A DNA stretch of 62,270 nt, from assembly GCF_010501065.1 (NCBI RefSeq), contig NZ_QVMM01000021.1:1-62270 (forward strand). The letters run 5' to 3'. Position 1 is the first letter of the stretch. Every line of letters starts with the position of its first letter. Shown here piece after piece: positions 7,983-16,522 of the stretch. Source of the stretch: Dysgonomonas sp. 216. Lineage in GTDB: Bacteria > Bacteroidota > Bacteroidia > Bacteroidales > Dysgonomonadaceae. The notes under the pieces are model-generated. The model ran no database searches. It was not told the DNA's origin and saw only the letters and a program-made list of their open reading frames with translations. A program made the position numbers and the translations under genes.

Positions 7983-9788
7983 ATGAGTGAGAATATTGTT
8001 CCAGAGTTGCCAAATTTAGATAATGATGTGCAACCCGAATCGTCTAAAGAAATTCAATTGCCGGTAACCGAAGATTTGACCAAAGAAGAAATTGTAGCTA
8101 AACTGAAAGAAATTCAGGAAGGCGATGAAATGCCGCCGCGCTCGGTAACCGATGCTTATAAGCAAGTGTTTTATAAGTTGAGGTCTGCCGAAACAGAATC
8201 GGCTAAAGCTGCTTTTGTCGAAAATGGAGGTGTGCCCGAAGAATTTGTGCAAGAAGCTAGTCCTATCGAAGAAGAATTTAAGGATATACTAGGAAAAATA
8301 AAAGATAAAAGGGCTAGAATTATAGCGGAAGACGAGAAAGCAAAGGAAGAAAATCTGGCAAAGAAATTGCAGATAATAGATGCAATAAAAGATCTGACCG
8401 AAAGTTCGGACGACTTTGGCAAACTTTATAAGGATTTTAAAGATTTGCAACAACAATGGAGCGATATAAAAAATATACCACAAGGTAAAGTTAAAGAATT
8501 GTGGCGTTCGTACCAGATCTATACCGAGAAATTTTACGATTTGTTGAAGATAAACAACGAGTTGCGTGATTATGATTTCAAAAAGAATCTGGAACTGAAA
8601 ACTGCATTGTGCGAGGCAGTTGAAAGATTAAAAGATGAACCCGATATTGTTTCGGCATTCCATCAATTACAAAACTTTCATCAACAGTGGCGCGAAATAG
8701 GCCCTGTGGCTAAAGAACTGAGAGATGAAATATGGGAGAAGTTTAAAGCTGCATCTACTGCAATAAATAAAAACTATCAGGAGCATTTTATCGATCTGAA
8801 ATCGCAGGAAGAAAATAACCTTGCCGAAAAGACTGCTATAATAGATACCCTTAAGGCTATAGACTATGCAGTATTAACAAGCGCTAAAGAGTGGGACGAA
8901 AAAACCAAAGAGGTTATCGCCTTACAAGAAAAGTGGAAAACTATAGGTTTTGTGCCTCGTAAAGTAAATACTCAGATATTTGAAGAATTCCGTTCGATAT
9001 GCGATTCGTTCTTTGAGAAAAAAGCCGAGTTTTTCCGTCATCAAAAAGATGGAATGGAAAAAAATCTGGAACGAAAGAGAGCTTTGTGCGAAAAAGCAAA
9101 CGCTTTGAAAGATAGCATAGATTGGAAAGAAGCAGCCAACGAACTTATTGCAATTCAGAAAGAATGGAAAACGATAGGTCCGGTTCCGCGTAAATATTCC
9201 GATGCATTGTGGAAAGAATTTATTGGAGCGTGCGATTACTTTTTCGAACAAAAGAATAAGTCGCAGGCATCGCAGAAAGAGGAAGAGGTTGCTAATCTGG
9301 AACTTAAAAAAGATATAATTAAGCAAATAACCGAATTAGACAACAGTTTAGAACCGGATGCATTAATGCCTCAGATTCGCGAACTGATGAATAAATGGAA
9401 CCAGATAGGTTTTGTTCCGTTTAAGGAAAAAGACAAGATTTATAAAGAATATCAGGCTGCGCTGGACGTTTACTTCGATAAAATGAAAATAAGTAAAAGT
9501 GAGCGACGTTTACAAAGTTATAAATCGTCGGTAACGGATATTTCGAAAGCCGACAGGCCTAAAGGTGCTTTGTATAAAGAACGCGATAAGTTGATGCATC
9601 AGTTTAATAAGGTAAAAGCCGAGTTGCAGACTTACGAAAATAATATGGGATTTTTATCGGTATCGAAAGGTAGCGGCAGTTTGCTGAAAGATATGAATCA
9701 CCGTGTGGAAAATCTTAAAAACGAGTTGGATGTAATTGTCAAAAAGATCGAACTGGTTGACGAGAATCTAAACTCGCTTGAAGAATAG
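7983..9788 (+). CDS. DUF349 repeat protein
   Basis: A 601-residue, soluble, highly charged helical protein. Five repeats of about 70-80 residues can be seen, each with a W..IG.VP-like core followed by an aromatic-rich helix: QQWSDIKNIPQ, QQWREIGPVAK, EKWKTIGFVPR, KEWKTIGPVPR and NKWNQIGFVPF. These are DUF349 domains, whose biochemical role is unknown. The N-terminal 100 residues are acidic, and the last 90 look like a coiled coil (KGALYKERDKLMHQFNKVKA). It is transcribed alone and followed by a large terminator hairpin. The length is usual for Bacteroidetes members. Confidence 0.9.
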   Translation: MSENIVPELPNLDNDVQPESSKEIQLPVTEDLTKEEIVAKLKEIQEGDEMPPRSVTDAYKQVFYKLRSAETESAKAAFVENGGVPEEFVQEASPIEEEFKDILGKIKDKRARIIAEDEKAKEENLAKKLQIIDAIKDLTESSDDFGKLYKDFKDLQQQWSDIKNIPQGKVKELWRSYQIYTEKFYDLLKINNELRDYDFKKNLELKTALCEAVERLKDEPDIVSAFHQLQNFHQQWREIGPVAKELRDEIWEKFKAASTAINKNYQEHFIDLKSQEENNLAEKTAIIDTLKAIDYAVLTSAKEWDEKTKEVIALQEKWKTIGFVPRKVNTQIFEEFRSICDSFFEKKAEFFRHQKDGMEKNLERKRALCEKANALKDSIDWKEAANELIAIQKEWKTIGPVPRKYSDALWKEFIGACDYFFEQKNKSQASQKEEEVANLELKKDIIKQITELDNSLEPDALMPQIRELMNKWNQIGFVPFKEKDKIYKEYQAALDVYFDKMKISKSERRLQSYKSSVTDISKADRPKGALYKERDKLMHQFNKVKAELQTYENNMGFLSVSKGSGSLLKDMNHRVENLKNELDVIVKKIELVDENLNSLEE

Positions 9789-9828
9789 TTCAAACCTACC
9801 AACAGACACACTATTCATCAAATTCAGA

Positions 9829-9881
9829 TCCCTTTCAAATTTATACTTAAAATAAAAGTAAATTTTGAAGGGGATTTTTAT
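9829..9881 (+). terminator. Terminator after DUF349 gene
   Basis: A long imperfect hairpin: the arm starting ATCCCTTTCAAATTT (9829) pairs with AAATTTTGAAGGGGAT (9861-9876), followed by TTTTT. Confidence 0.7.
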
Positions 9882-10015
9882 CCTTTATATTTATAGCTAT
9901 TCGTAGCCCTGTTTTTTGCAGATAGTGCTGCGCGATTTTTTAAACAAATTCCTGTTTTTATTGTTTTAAAAACAAAGGAGCATTTAATGATTTAAAAATA
10001 AAAAAAGAAGAAAAG

Positions 10016-10597
10016 ATGAAATTATCGAAAATAACATTAGTTGTAGCTGTTTTAGTTACAGTTTTTATGTCGAGCTGTTCGTACAATACAATGGTCGAAA
10101 AACAAGAGGCTGTTGACTCGCAATGGGCACAAGTTCAGAATGCATATCAGCGTCGTGCCGATTTGGTTCCCAACCTTGTGGCAACCGTGAAAGGATATGC
10201 TGCTCACGAAAAAGAAACACTGTCGGCAGTAACAGAGGCTCGTGCTAAAGTATCGGAAATAAAACTCGATGCCAGTCAGTTGACCGAAGAAAACCTAAAG
10301 AAATTTCAGGCGGCACAAGGCGATTTAAGTTCGGCATTAAGTAGGCTGATGGCTGTTCGTGAAGCTTACCCCGATTTAAAGGCTAACGAAAATTTTCTTA
10401 AACTTCAGGACGATTTAGTTGGAACCGAAAACCGTATTGCGGTAGAGCGAAACAAGTTTAACGAAATAACAAGGGATTACAATCAATATATACGTAAGTT
10501 TCCGCGTAATATATATGCCGGATGGTTCGATTTTGATAAAAAACCGTACTTCGAAGCCGACGCAGGAAGCCAAACGGCTCCCAAAATAGAATTTTAA
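10016..10597 (+). CDS. lemA: LemA family lipoprotein
   Basis: A 193-residue LemA-type protein. A hydrophobic signal ends in the lipobox MSSC (Cys about residue 20), followed by the family core SQWAQVQNAYQRRADLVPNL and VATVKGYAAHEKETL (about 35-75), then helical sequence and NQYIRKFPRNIYAGWFDF near the end. LemA proteins are exported helical-bundle proteins of unknown activity. The next gene encodes a TPM-domain protein, and the lemA-TPM pair is a frequent arrangement, so the two probably act together at the envelope. The 40-base gap fits one operon. Confidence 0.95.
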   Translation: MKLSKITLVVAVLVTVFMSSCSYNTMVEKQEAVDSQWAQVQNAYQRRADLVPNLVATVKGYAAHEKETLSAVTEARAKVSEIKLDASQLTEENLKKFQAAQGDLSSALSRLMAVREAYPDLKANENFLKLQDDLVGTENRIAVERNKFNEITRDYNQYIRKFPRNIYAGWFDFDKKPYFEADAGSQTAPKIEF

Positions 10598-10637
10598 TAA
10601 AAATAGGATCAATAAGAGTAGCACTCGTTGTATATTT

Positions 10638-11411
10638 ATGAAACTGTTCTCAGGCCTAATATTTGCTTTATTTTTTTTCGTTCATATAAATATATACGGA
10701 CAGAATATACCCGACCCAATGTTTCCGCCCCGTTTGGTTAACGACTTTGCCCGGATATACACAGATGCCGAACGAAACCTGTTGGAACAGATGCTGGAAA
10801 GCTATAACGACACTACGTCTACCCAGATTTATGTTGTGTCGTTGTCAGACCTCGAAGGGTATGATATTGCCGATTATGCAGCACGCTTAGGCGAAAAATG
10901 GGGTATAGGGCAAAAAGGAAAAGACAACGGTGCTGTAATACTTATAAAACCGAAAACCAGCGATTCGCGAGGAAATGTTTTTATTGCTACGGGTTATGGG
11001 CTGGAGCCATTTCTTACAGATGGGCGCATCGGTCAGATATTAGATAATTACATGATTCCGTATTTAAGAAAAAATGATTATTACGGAGGAACAAAGGCTA
11101 CCGTCGAGGTTATGATAAAATTGCTTTCGGGCGAGTTTAAGGCAGATAAAGACAACTATCAAGAGGGAGACAGTGTGTTCTCGTGGATATTCACACTTGT
11201 TTTGTTTATACTGATTATATATATTATTAGTAAAAACAACAGGCGAAACGACGACGACAGCGACTCGTCGGGTGGGCGTGGCGGATGGATTCCTCCGTTT
11301 TTTCCAACCCGGGGTGGTGGTTTTGGAGGTGGTAGCAGTTCCGGAGGCTTTGGTGGAGGTGGCGGAGGCCGCTTCGGAGGTGGTGGAGCCGGACGAAGCT
11401 GGTTTTCATGA
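10638..11411 (+). CDS. TPM-domain protein (YgcG family) with Gly-rich tail
   Basis: A 257-residue envelope protein. Signal peptide (about 1-21), TPM/YgcG domain (about 30-175; VNDFARIYTDAERNLLEQML, GQKGKDNGAVILI, FIATGYGLEP), one membrane helix (about 183-202, WIFTLVLFILIIYIIS), a basic/acidic turn, then a glycine-rich tail from about residue 220 with FGGG and GGGG runs ending in GRSWFS. That tail is characteristic of the family. It is 40 bases after lemA. The TPM domain has been linked to photosystem II repair in plants; the bacterial role is unknown. Confidence 0.95.
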   Translation: MKLFSGLIFALFFFVHINIYGQNIPDPMFPPRLVNDFARIYTDAERNLLEQMLESYNDTTSTQIYVVSLSDLEGYDIADYAARLGEKWGIGQKGKDNGAVILIKPKTSDSRGNVFIATGYGLEPFLTDGRIGQILDNYMIPYLRKNDYYGGTKATVEVMIKLLSGEFKADKDNYQEGDSVFSWIFTLVLFILIIYIISKNNRRNDDDSDSSGGRGGWIPPFFPTRGGGFGGGSSSGGFGGGGGGRFGGGGAGRSWFS

Positions 11412-11632
11412 CCTAAAAACGGATGCCAAGTTTTATACTATCCATGCCAGCCAGTCAAGAAAAGAAGCTTTGGGTAATGAATAACGCCAAGGTAAACTTT
11501 ATCAATAACAGTGGGGGCGAATTTTACTTGTTGTCTTTAACCTATTCAAATCAGAGAGAGCGAGTTGCTTAAATAATCTTATTTTTTTAATAATAAGTTC
11601 TCCCCATACTGATATTTCTATTCTAAATCTCT

Positions 11633-11641
11633 TATATTTGC
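11633..11641 (+). promoter_or_regulatory. -7 box upstream of YD-repeat lipoprotein
   Basis: TATATTTGC matches the Bacteroidetes -7 box and lies 46 bases before the ATG at 11687. No clear -33 element is visible. Confidence 0.55.
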
Positions 11642-11686
11642 TAAGTCGGGCAATGTAATAACTTTATCTAACCTGAATAATAACTT

Positions 11687-12556
11687 ATGAAACTAAAAAC
11701 ATTAATTTATCCGGTTCTGATTATTTCATTATTAATAGGGTGTTTGTCTTCTTGCAACCCTACGGAAAAACAGTTAAAAGATGATGTTCAGGAAACTTCG
11801 ATTTCGGACAACTGTAAAAAAGTAACAGACCTTAAAAAAGAGAATTTAAAAGGGCAGGTATCTTCCATCGAAGAAAAAGTAGTTTGGGCTAAACATACTG
11901 ACAATAAAATATTTTCATATAACAAACAAGGAATGCTTTTGAAGTCTGACAAGGATGGTTTAGGAACTGTTATTTGTGAGTACAACGATAAAGGCCTGTT
12001 GGTAAAAAGAAGTATACAGCTTGCTGACACAGAGGATGGATGTTCTTCTTCTGAAATGGAGATCGACGGAGAGTCTTTTTTCAGTTCAGCGGAGCAAACT
12101 TTTATCTATGATGAGGAAGGAAAACTAATAGAAAGTTGTACCGGAGAGGAGAAAACTACCTATTTGCATACCGATAATGGGGTGTTGGCAAAAACTGTCA
12201 TCAGCAATGATGATAATACAATCGAGGATATAAAATCATTTGTATACGATGATAAAGGGAATCTGATAAAAAAATGTATGGGCGAAAACATGGAAATCGA
12301 GTATTGTTCGATGGAATACGATGAAGACGGACGCGTGATATTTGAAATGAATCCTACTGCCCATCTAAGTAATGAGTATAATGATAAAGGAGATGTTAGT
12401 TGTGTTAAACTTTATTTTGACGCAGATCCTGTTGTAATGTTGTTTGAGTACGAATATGACCATAATGATAATTGGATAATACGTAAGCGTACAACACCGG
12501 AGGGAGAACTGGATAATGTGACAATCAGAAAAATAGAATATTACGATAATCAATAA
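11687..12556 (+). CDS. Lipoprotein with YD/RHS-like repeats
   Basis: A 289-residue lipoprotein: signal peptide with lipobox and Cys in CLSSCNPTEK (about residue 24). After about 60 residues come at least seven short repeats beginning with an aromatic residue and Asn/Asp then Gly or equivalent: FSYNKQGMLL, CEYNDKGLLV, FIYDEEGKLI, FVYDDKGNLI, MEYDEDGRVI, NEYNDKGDVS and YEYDHNDNWI. Such YD repeats form beta-strand spirals in RHS proteins, but here the protein is short and has no toxin domain. It is probably a periplasmic or surface-exposed binding protein. It is transcribed alone. Confidence 0.85.
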   Translation: MKLKTLIYPVLIISLLIGCLSSCNPTEKQLKDDVQETSISDNCKKVTDLKKENLKGQVSSIEEKVVWAKHTDNKIFSYNKQGMLLKSDKDGLGTVICEYNDKGLLVKRSIQLADTEDGCSSSEMEIDGESFFSSAEQTFIYDEEGKLIESCTGEEKTTYLHTDNGVLAKTVISNDDNTIEDIKSFVYDDKGNLIKKCMGENMEIEYCSMEYDEDGRVIFEMNPTAHLSNEYNDKGDVSCVKLYFDADPVVMLFEYEYDHNDNWIIRKRTTPEGELDNVTIRKIEYYDNQ

Positions 12557-12648
12557 GCATATCTTTTCTGATTATACAGTTTTAGGTGTCATTAAATTAC
12601 GATTTTGTTAGCCGGTAGTTTTCCGTTATGTCAGTTTATCTAGCAAAA

Positions 12649-13401
12649 TTAAGCATACAAGGCTATTAAGATCATAATAAGGCTACCCGCAAATGTTATA
12701 AGGTCGCCCAGGCTTTCTTTAAATGGATTGCTGATTTCTTCTTCGTAGTAAAAAAAACTGCCGTCTTTTTGATGAAAAGGAGCCAGGCGGTTAGCGTTAA
12801 TATCATTTGCTTTCGAAACATTCGCAATAAAAAAATCGCCTTCAAACATATGTGTGTTTTCAGTATTCTCGCCTATTGTTACAGCTATAGTATATTTAAG
12901 ATTGAAAGGCGAGTCATATTCTTTAAAAGAGGATGATTTTACATTTGCCATTCCTTTGTGTTTGAAAGCAATGCTGTCTTCCGTAAAAAGTTCATTATCT
13001 ATTTTGTGCAAAGGTATATTTTTGAGTTTTAGCAAATACTGCGTTGTTTTTTCACCCGGTTCTATCAATGTCAGCTTGTTTTCTATATTTGTATTGTTTG
13101 TTAACCTGTGCGAATAACTATATTTGTACGACTGCGAATTTCTTTCATTTTGGTATATCCACGAATCTTCCCAGTTTATGTATATATTTTCGTTACCGAT
13201 ATTCTCTATAATGATTTTCGATTGGGCGTCTTTGCCATGAAACGAGAAAGTGAGTTTTACATGCCCACCTGTTACAACAAAGTTGTTTTTTTCATCTCTT
13301 TCAATATAAGGATTATTGGTGTCGAATTGTGCATAATAATATAGCGAATGACATGACGATAGAAGAATAGACATTAAAACAATGAGAGTAATATGGCGCA
13401 T
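12649..13401 (-). CDS. Lipoprotein, paralogue of neighbouring gene
   Basis: A 250-residue lipoprotein (lipobox ISLLSSC-like segment MSILLSSCHSL) with motifs shared with the next gene: YYY.. FD.N.PYIE.D..NNFVV, VKLTFSF, a DAQS segment and INWEDSWIY. The last 18 residues (LITFAGSLIMILIALYA) are hydrophobic and may form a C-terminal membrane helix. The pair are tandem paralogues on the same strand, 57 bases apart. No known domain is recognised; the all-beta pattern suggests an immunoglobulin-like fold. The function is unknown. Confidence 0.8.
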   Translation of the reverse strand: MRHITLIVLMSILLSSCHSLYYYAQFDTNNPYIERDEKNNFVVTGGHVKLTFSFHGKDAQSKIIIENIGNENIYINWEDSWIYQNERNSQSYKYSYSHRLTNNTNIENKLTLIEPGEKTTQYLLKLKNIPLHKIDNELFTEDSIAFKHKGMANVKSSSFKEYDSPFNLKYTIAVTIGENTENTHMFEGDFFIANVSKANDINANRLAPFHQKDGSFFYYEEEISNPFKESLGDLITFAGSLIMILIALYA

Positions 13402-13458
13402 AATTAGTTCCGATTTATATATGAGATATTCCTTAAATTAAAACAGAGTGTTGCTGTT

Positions 13459-14211
13459 TTACCACCAGCTATTACCCGACTGTATCGATATTATTTGAAA
13501 GGTAACAAGGCCTACTGTAGCACCTAAAACAGATGCAATATATGCTGTTTGCTTTATTTTTGGGTTATTGTCTTTTTTTACGTAGAACGTATTTCCCTCT
13601 TTCGGGTTTAACGAAGCTATTTTTTTAGGTTTGATGCCGGGTGCTTTGGTAACTTTCGAAATATAAAAGTCTTCTTCGAAAATATATGGCTCTTCGCCTT
13701 TTTTGTCGAAGCTCATTTCGATAACATACCTGATATACAAGGGAGTGTCGTCTTCTGTAAATAATGTTGATTGAGTAGCTGCTACCTTATTTTTTTTCAA
13801 CATAAGGCTGTCTGCGTTATTGTAATCAATCAGCTCAAGTCCGAGATTGGAAAATTCCAAAATGTGTTGTTTTTTTATTGCTCCCGAGTCCAATACCATC
13901 TGTCTTTCCTTACTGTTCATATACGACGAGAGTTTTATCTTATTGTTATCGCCATCGCCGATGTATAGCCACGAGTTTTCCCAATTTACATATAACTTTC
14001 TGTTGGTTTTGTTTTCGACAGTAATATCTGATTGAGCATCTTCGCCTGAGAACGAAAACGTGAGTTTTACATCGTCGCCGTTTACAACAAAGTTTTCTTT
14101 TGCGTCTTTTTCTATATATGGGTCGTTCGAGTCGAACATCCCATAATAATAGGTAGTGCCACACGACGAAAATAATATAACAAAAATCAACAAAATAGGG
14201 ATATAACGCAT
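13459..14211 (-). CDS. Lipoprotein, paralogue of neighbouring gene
   Basis: A 250-residue lipoprotein, the upstream member of a tandem pair. Lipobox FSSCGTTYYYG (Cys about residue 17), then FDSNDPYIEKD, ENFVVNGDDVKLTFSF, DAQSDITVEN and LYVNWENSWLY, all with counterparts in the gene at 12649-13401. The C-terminal part carries hydrophobic YIASVLGATVGLVTFQIIS, again like its partner. Identical length and colinear motifs point to an old local duplication with substantial divergence. The function is unknown. Confidence 0.8.
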   Translation of the reverse strand: MRYIPILLIFVILFSSCGTTYYYGMFDSNDPYIEKDAKENFVVNGDDVKLTFSFSGEDAQSDITVENKTNRKLYVNWENSWLYIGDGDNNKIKLSSYMNSKERQMVLDSGAIKKQHILEFSNLGLELIDYNNADSLMLKKNKVAATQSTLFTEDDTPLYIRYVIEMSFDKKGEEPYIFEEDFYISKVTKAPGIKPKKIASLNPKEGNTFYVKKDNNPKIKQTAYIASVLGATVGLVTFQIISIQSGNSWW

Positions 14212-14338
14212 ACTTCTTTGTGTTTTTGTGGTAATTAAAGAATAAATATATACAATAATACAGTTTTTAGGCGAATAAACAAAAAGGATGAAAATAAAAC
14301 TATAAATAAATGCGACAAGCGAATTAAAGGTTTTTTAT

Positions 14339-14347
14339 TAACTTTGC
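14339..14347 (+). promoter_or_regulatory. -7 box for fabD
   Basis: TAACTTTGC lies 52 bases upstream of the fabD ATG. It fits the Bacteroidetes consensus; a -33 box is not obvious. Confidence 0.6.
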
Positions 14348-14398
14348 CAGCCTATAAAAACTGAACATCAAGTACAAATACATTAACAAAAAAGTAAT

Positions 14399-15280
14399 AT
14401 GAAAGCATTTGTATTTCCGGGACAAGGTGCCCAATTCGTAGGAATGGGTAAAGACTTGTACGAAACATCTGAGGTAGCTAAAGAAATGTTCGAAAAAGCA
14501 AACGAGATACTTGGTTTTCGCATAACCGATCTTATGTTTGCGGGAACTGACGAAGATTTGCGTCAAACAAAGGTTACCCAACCTGCAATTTTCTTGCATT
14601 CGGTAATTTTGGCTAAAACAATGGGTAGCGAGTTTAAACCCGATATGGTAGCTGGTCACTCGTTGGGCGAGTTTTCGGCGTTGGTTGCAGCAAACGCGCT
14701 GTCGTTCGAAGATGGCTTGCAATTAGTGTACAAACGTGCATTGGCTATGCAAAAAGCTTGCGAACTGAATCCGTCTACTATGGCTGCGGTTCTAGGTTTG
14801 CCCGACGAAAAGGTAGAAGAAATATGTGCTTCTATTACCGATGAGGTTGTTGTGCCTGCTAACTATAACTGTCCGGGGCAAATTGTGATTTCGGGTTCGA
14901 ATGCAGGTATAGATAAAGCGATTGAGCTAATGAAAGAAGCCGGAGCAAAACGTGCTTTAAAACTTAGTGTAGGTGGTGCTTTCCACTCTCCGTTGATGAA
15001 CCCTGCTAAAGAAGAATTAGCGAAAGCTATTAACGAAACACAGTTTAGTGCACCTATTTGTGCTGTTTATCAGAATGTGACAACTGTTGCCGAAACCAAT
15101 CCTGCAACTATTAAGCAAAACCTTATAGCGCAATTAACTGCTCCTGTGAAATGGACACAGTCGGTTGAACACATGATTGCAGACGGCGCCGACGAGTTTA
15201 TCGAATTAGGTCCGGGTGCAGTTCTTCAAGGTTTGGCAAAGAAAATAAACAGAGAAGTTGCTACAAGCGGAAGACAATAA
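14399..15280 (+). CDS. fabD: Malonyl-CoA:ACP transacylase
   Basis: FabD moves malonyl from CoA to acyl carrier protein, feeding fatty acid synthesis. The 293-residue length is usual. Motifs: N-terminal FVFPGQGAQFVGMG, nucleophile GHSLGEFSALVAA (Ser about residue 89), the substrate-binding Arg region VYKRALAMQKA, GAFHSPLMNPA with the catalytic His, and C-terminal ELGPGAVLQGLAKKI. It is a single gene, not clustered with other fab genes here, and is separated from convergent mdh by a two-way terminator. Confidence 0.97.
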   Translation: MKAFVFPGQGAQFVGMGKDLYETSEVAKEMFEKANEILGFRITDLMFAGTDEDLRQTKVTQPAIFLHSVILAKTMGSEFKPDMVAGHSLGEFSALVAANALSFEDGLQLVYKRALAMQKACELNPSTMAAVLGLPDEKVEEICASITDEVVVPANYNCPGQIVISGSNAGIDKAIELMKEAGAKRALKLSVGGAFHSPLMNPAKEELAKAINETQFSAPICAVYQNVTTVAETNPATIKQNLIAQLTAPVKWTQSVEHMIADGADEFIELGPGAVLQGLAKKINREVATSGRQ

Positions 15281-15308
15281 AATACTTCGTAAGTATTAAG
15301 CATATAAT

Positions 15309-15344
15309 AAAAAAGGAATCAATTTTAATTTGATTCCTTTTTTT
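15309..15344. terminator. Bidirectional terminator between fabD and mdh
   Basis: AAAAAAGGAATCAA (15309-15322) and TTGATTCCTTTTTT (15330-15343) form a 14-bp stem with A and T runs on both sides, suiting the convergent genes. Confidence 0.9.
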
Positions 15345-15368
15345 GTGTCTTGTATCTGTCAGCAATAA

Positions 15369-16310
15369 TCAGATTATATTCGATTCTTTCAAAACGTTGT
15401 TTGTTTTATGCACAGCTGCAGCCGATGCGTCGAATTTAGCTTTTTCTTCGGCAGTAAGTTTCAGGTCGATGATTTTTTCCCAACCTTTACGTCCTAATAC
15501 CACAGGCACACCTATACATAAATCTTCGTGTCCGTATTCGCCTTCAAGAAGTATGCTGCAAGGTATCACTTTCTTTTGGTCGTGCAGAATAGCTTCTACT
15601 ACATAAGCTCCAGCTGCACCCGGTGCATACCATGCCGATGTACCCAACAGTCCTGTTAAGGTAGCACCACCAACCATAGTATCGGCTGCTACTTTATCAA
15701 CAGCTTCGGGTGTCAGTAATTCCGTAACCGGAATTCCTTTATATGTTGCTAAGCGGGTAACGGGTATCATTGTTGTGTCGCCATGTCCGCCAATCACCAT
15801 TCCTTCAACTTCGTTGGCATTTACACCTAAAGTTTGGCTCAGGTAGTACTTGAAACGCGAGCTGTCTAAAGCTCCCCCCATACCTATAATACGTTCTTTA
15901 GGTAAACCTGTTATTTTTGCGGTAAGGTATGTCATTGTGTCCATTGGGTTCGATATAATAACCAGAATGGCATTGGGCGAATGTTTCAGTATGTTTTCGG
16001 CTACTTGTTTCACAATACCGGCATTAACCCCGATAAGTTCTTCGCGAGTCATACCCGGTTTGCGGGGAATTCCCGATGTGATAACAACTACATCCGAATT
16101 TGCAGTAGCCGCATAATCGTTTGTCACTCCCATTATTTTAGAATCGAATCCCAAAAGTTGGGCGGTCTGATTCATATCCATTGCTTTTCCTTCCGAAACA
16201 CCTTCTTTTACGTCGAGCATTACAATCTCGTCCGCTACTTCGTTAAATGCAAGGACATTTGCACAAGTTGCGCCTACGTTTCCGGCACCAACAACTGTTA
16301 CTTTAGACAT
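15369..16310 (-). CDS. mdh: Malate dehydrogenase, LDH-like type
   Basis: NAD-dependent interconversion of malate and oxaloacetate. The 313-residue protein has the Rossmann start VTVVGAGNVGATCA, the acidic NAD-selecting residue in IVMLDVKEG, the substrate loop TSGIPRKPGMTREEL (Arg after Pro typical of malate rather than lactate specificity), ISNPMDTMTY and the catalytic His in MVIGGHGDTTMIP. It belongs to the tetrameric, LDH-like malate dehydrogenases. A -7 box TAAATTTG is at 16381-16374. It supplies or consumes oxaloacetate for the citrate synthase encoded at 40826. Confidence 0.97.
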   Translation of the reverse strand: MSKVTVVGAGNVGATCANVLAFNEVADEIVMLDVKEGVSEGKAMDMNQTAQLLGFDSKIMGVTNDYAATANSDVVVITSGIPRKPGMTREELIGVNAGIVKQVAENILKHSPNAILVIISNPMDTMTYLTAKITGLPKERIIGMGGALDSSRFKYYLSQTLGVNANEVEGMVIGGHGDTTMIPVTRLATYKGIPVTELLTPEAVDKVAADTMVGGATLTGLLGTSAWYAPGAAGAYVVEAILHDQKKVIPCSILLEGEYGHEDLCIGVPVVLGRKGWEKIIDLKLTAEEKAKFDASAAAVHKTNNVLKESNII

Positions 16311-16461
16311 AATGATAAAATTTTTGTATTTTGTTATATATTTAAGATCGTTTTATCTTGAAAAAGTGAGTAACAAATTTAGGTTCTTATTTGTAAATAA
16401 CGAAGTCTTTTAGTAGTAAAATTCGGTATATTTATTAAAAAACTTGAAAGGTCGCTTTCGT

Positions 16462-16494
16462 TTTGTATAATTAAAGCTAAAAGCTCTATATTTG
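16462..16494 (+). promoter_or_regulatory. Promoter of coiled-coil membrane protein and possible ATPase module
   Basis: TTTG at 16462-16465, a 21-base spacer and TATATTTG at 16487-16494 give a textbook Bacteroidetes promoter. The ATG at 16523 is 28 bases downstream. No other strong promoter is visible before the ATPase gene at 17448. Confidence 0.7.
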
Positions 16495-16522
16495 TTATAG
16501 GAATTAGGAATATAATAACTTT

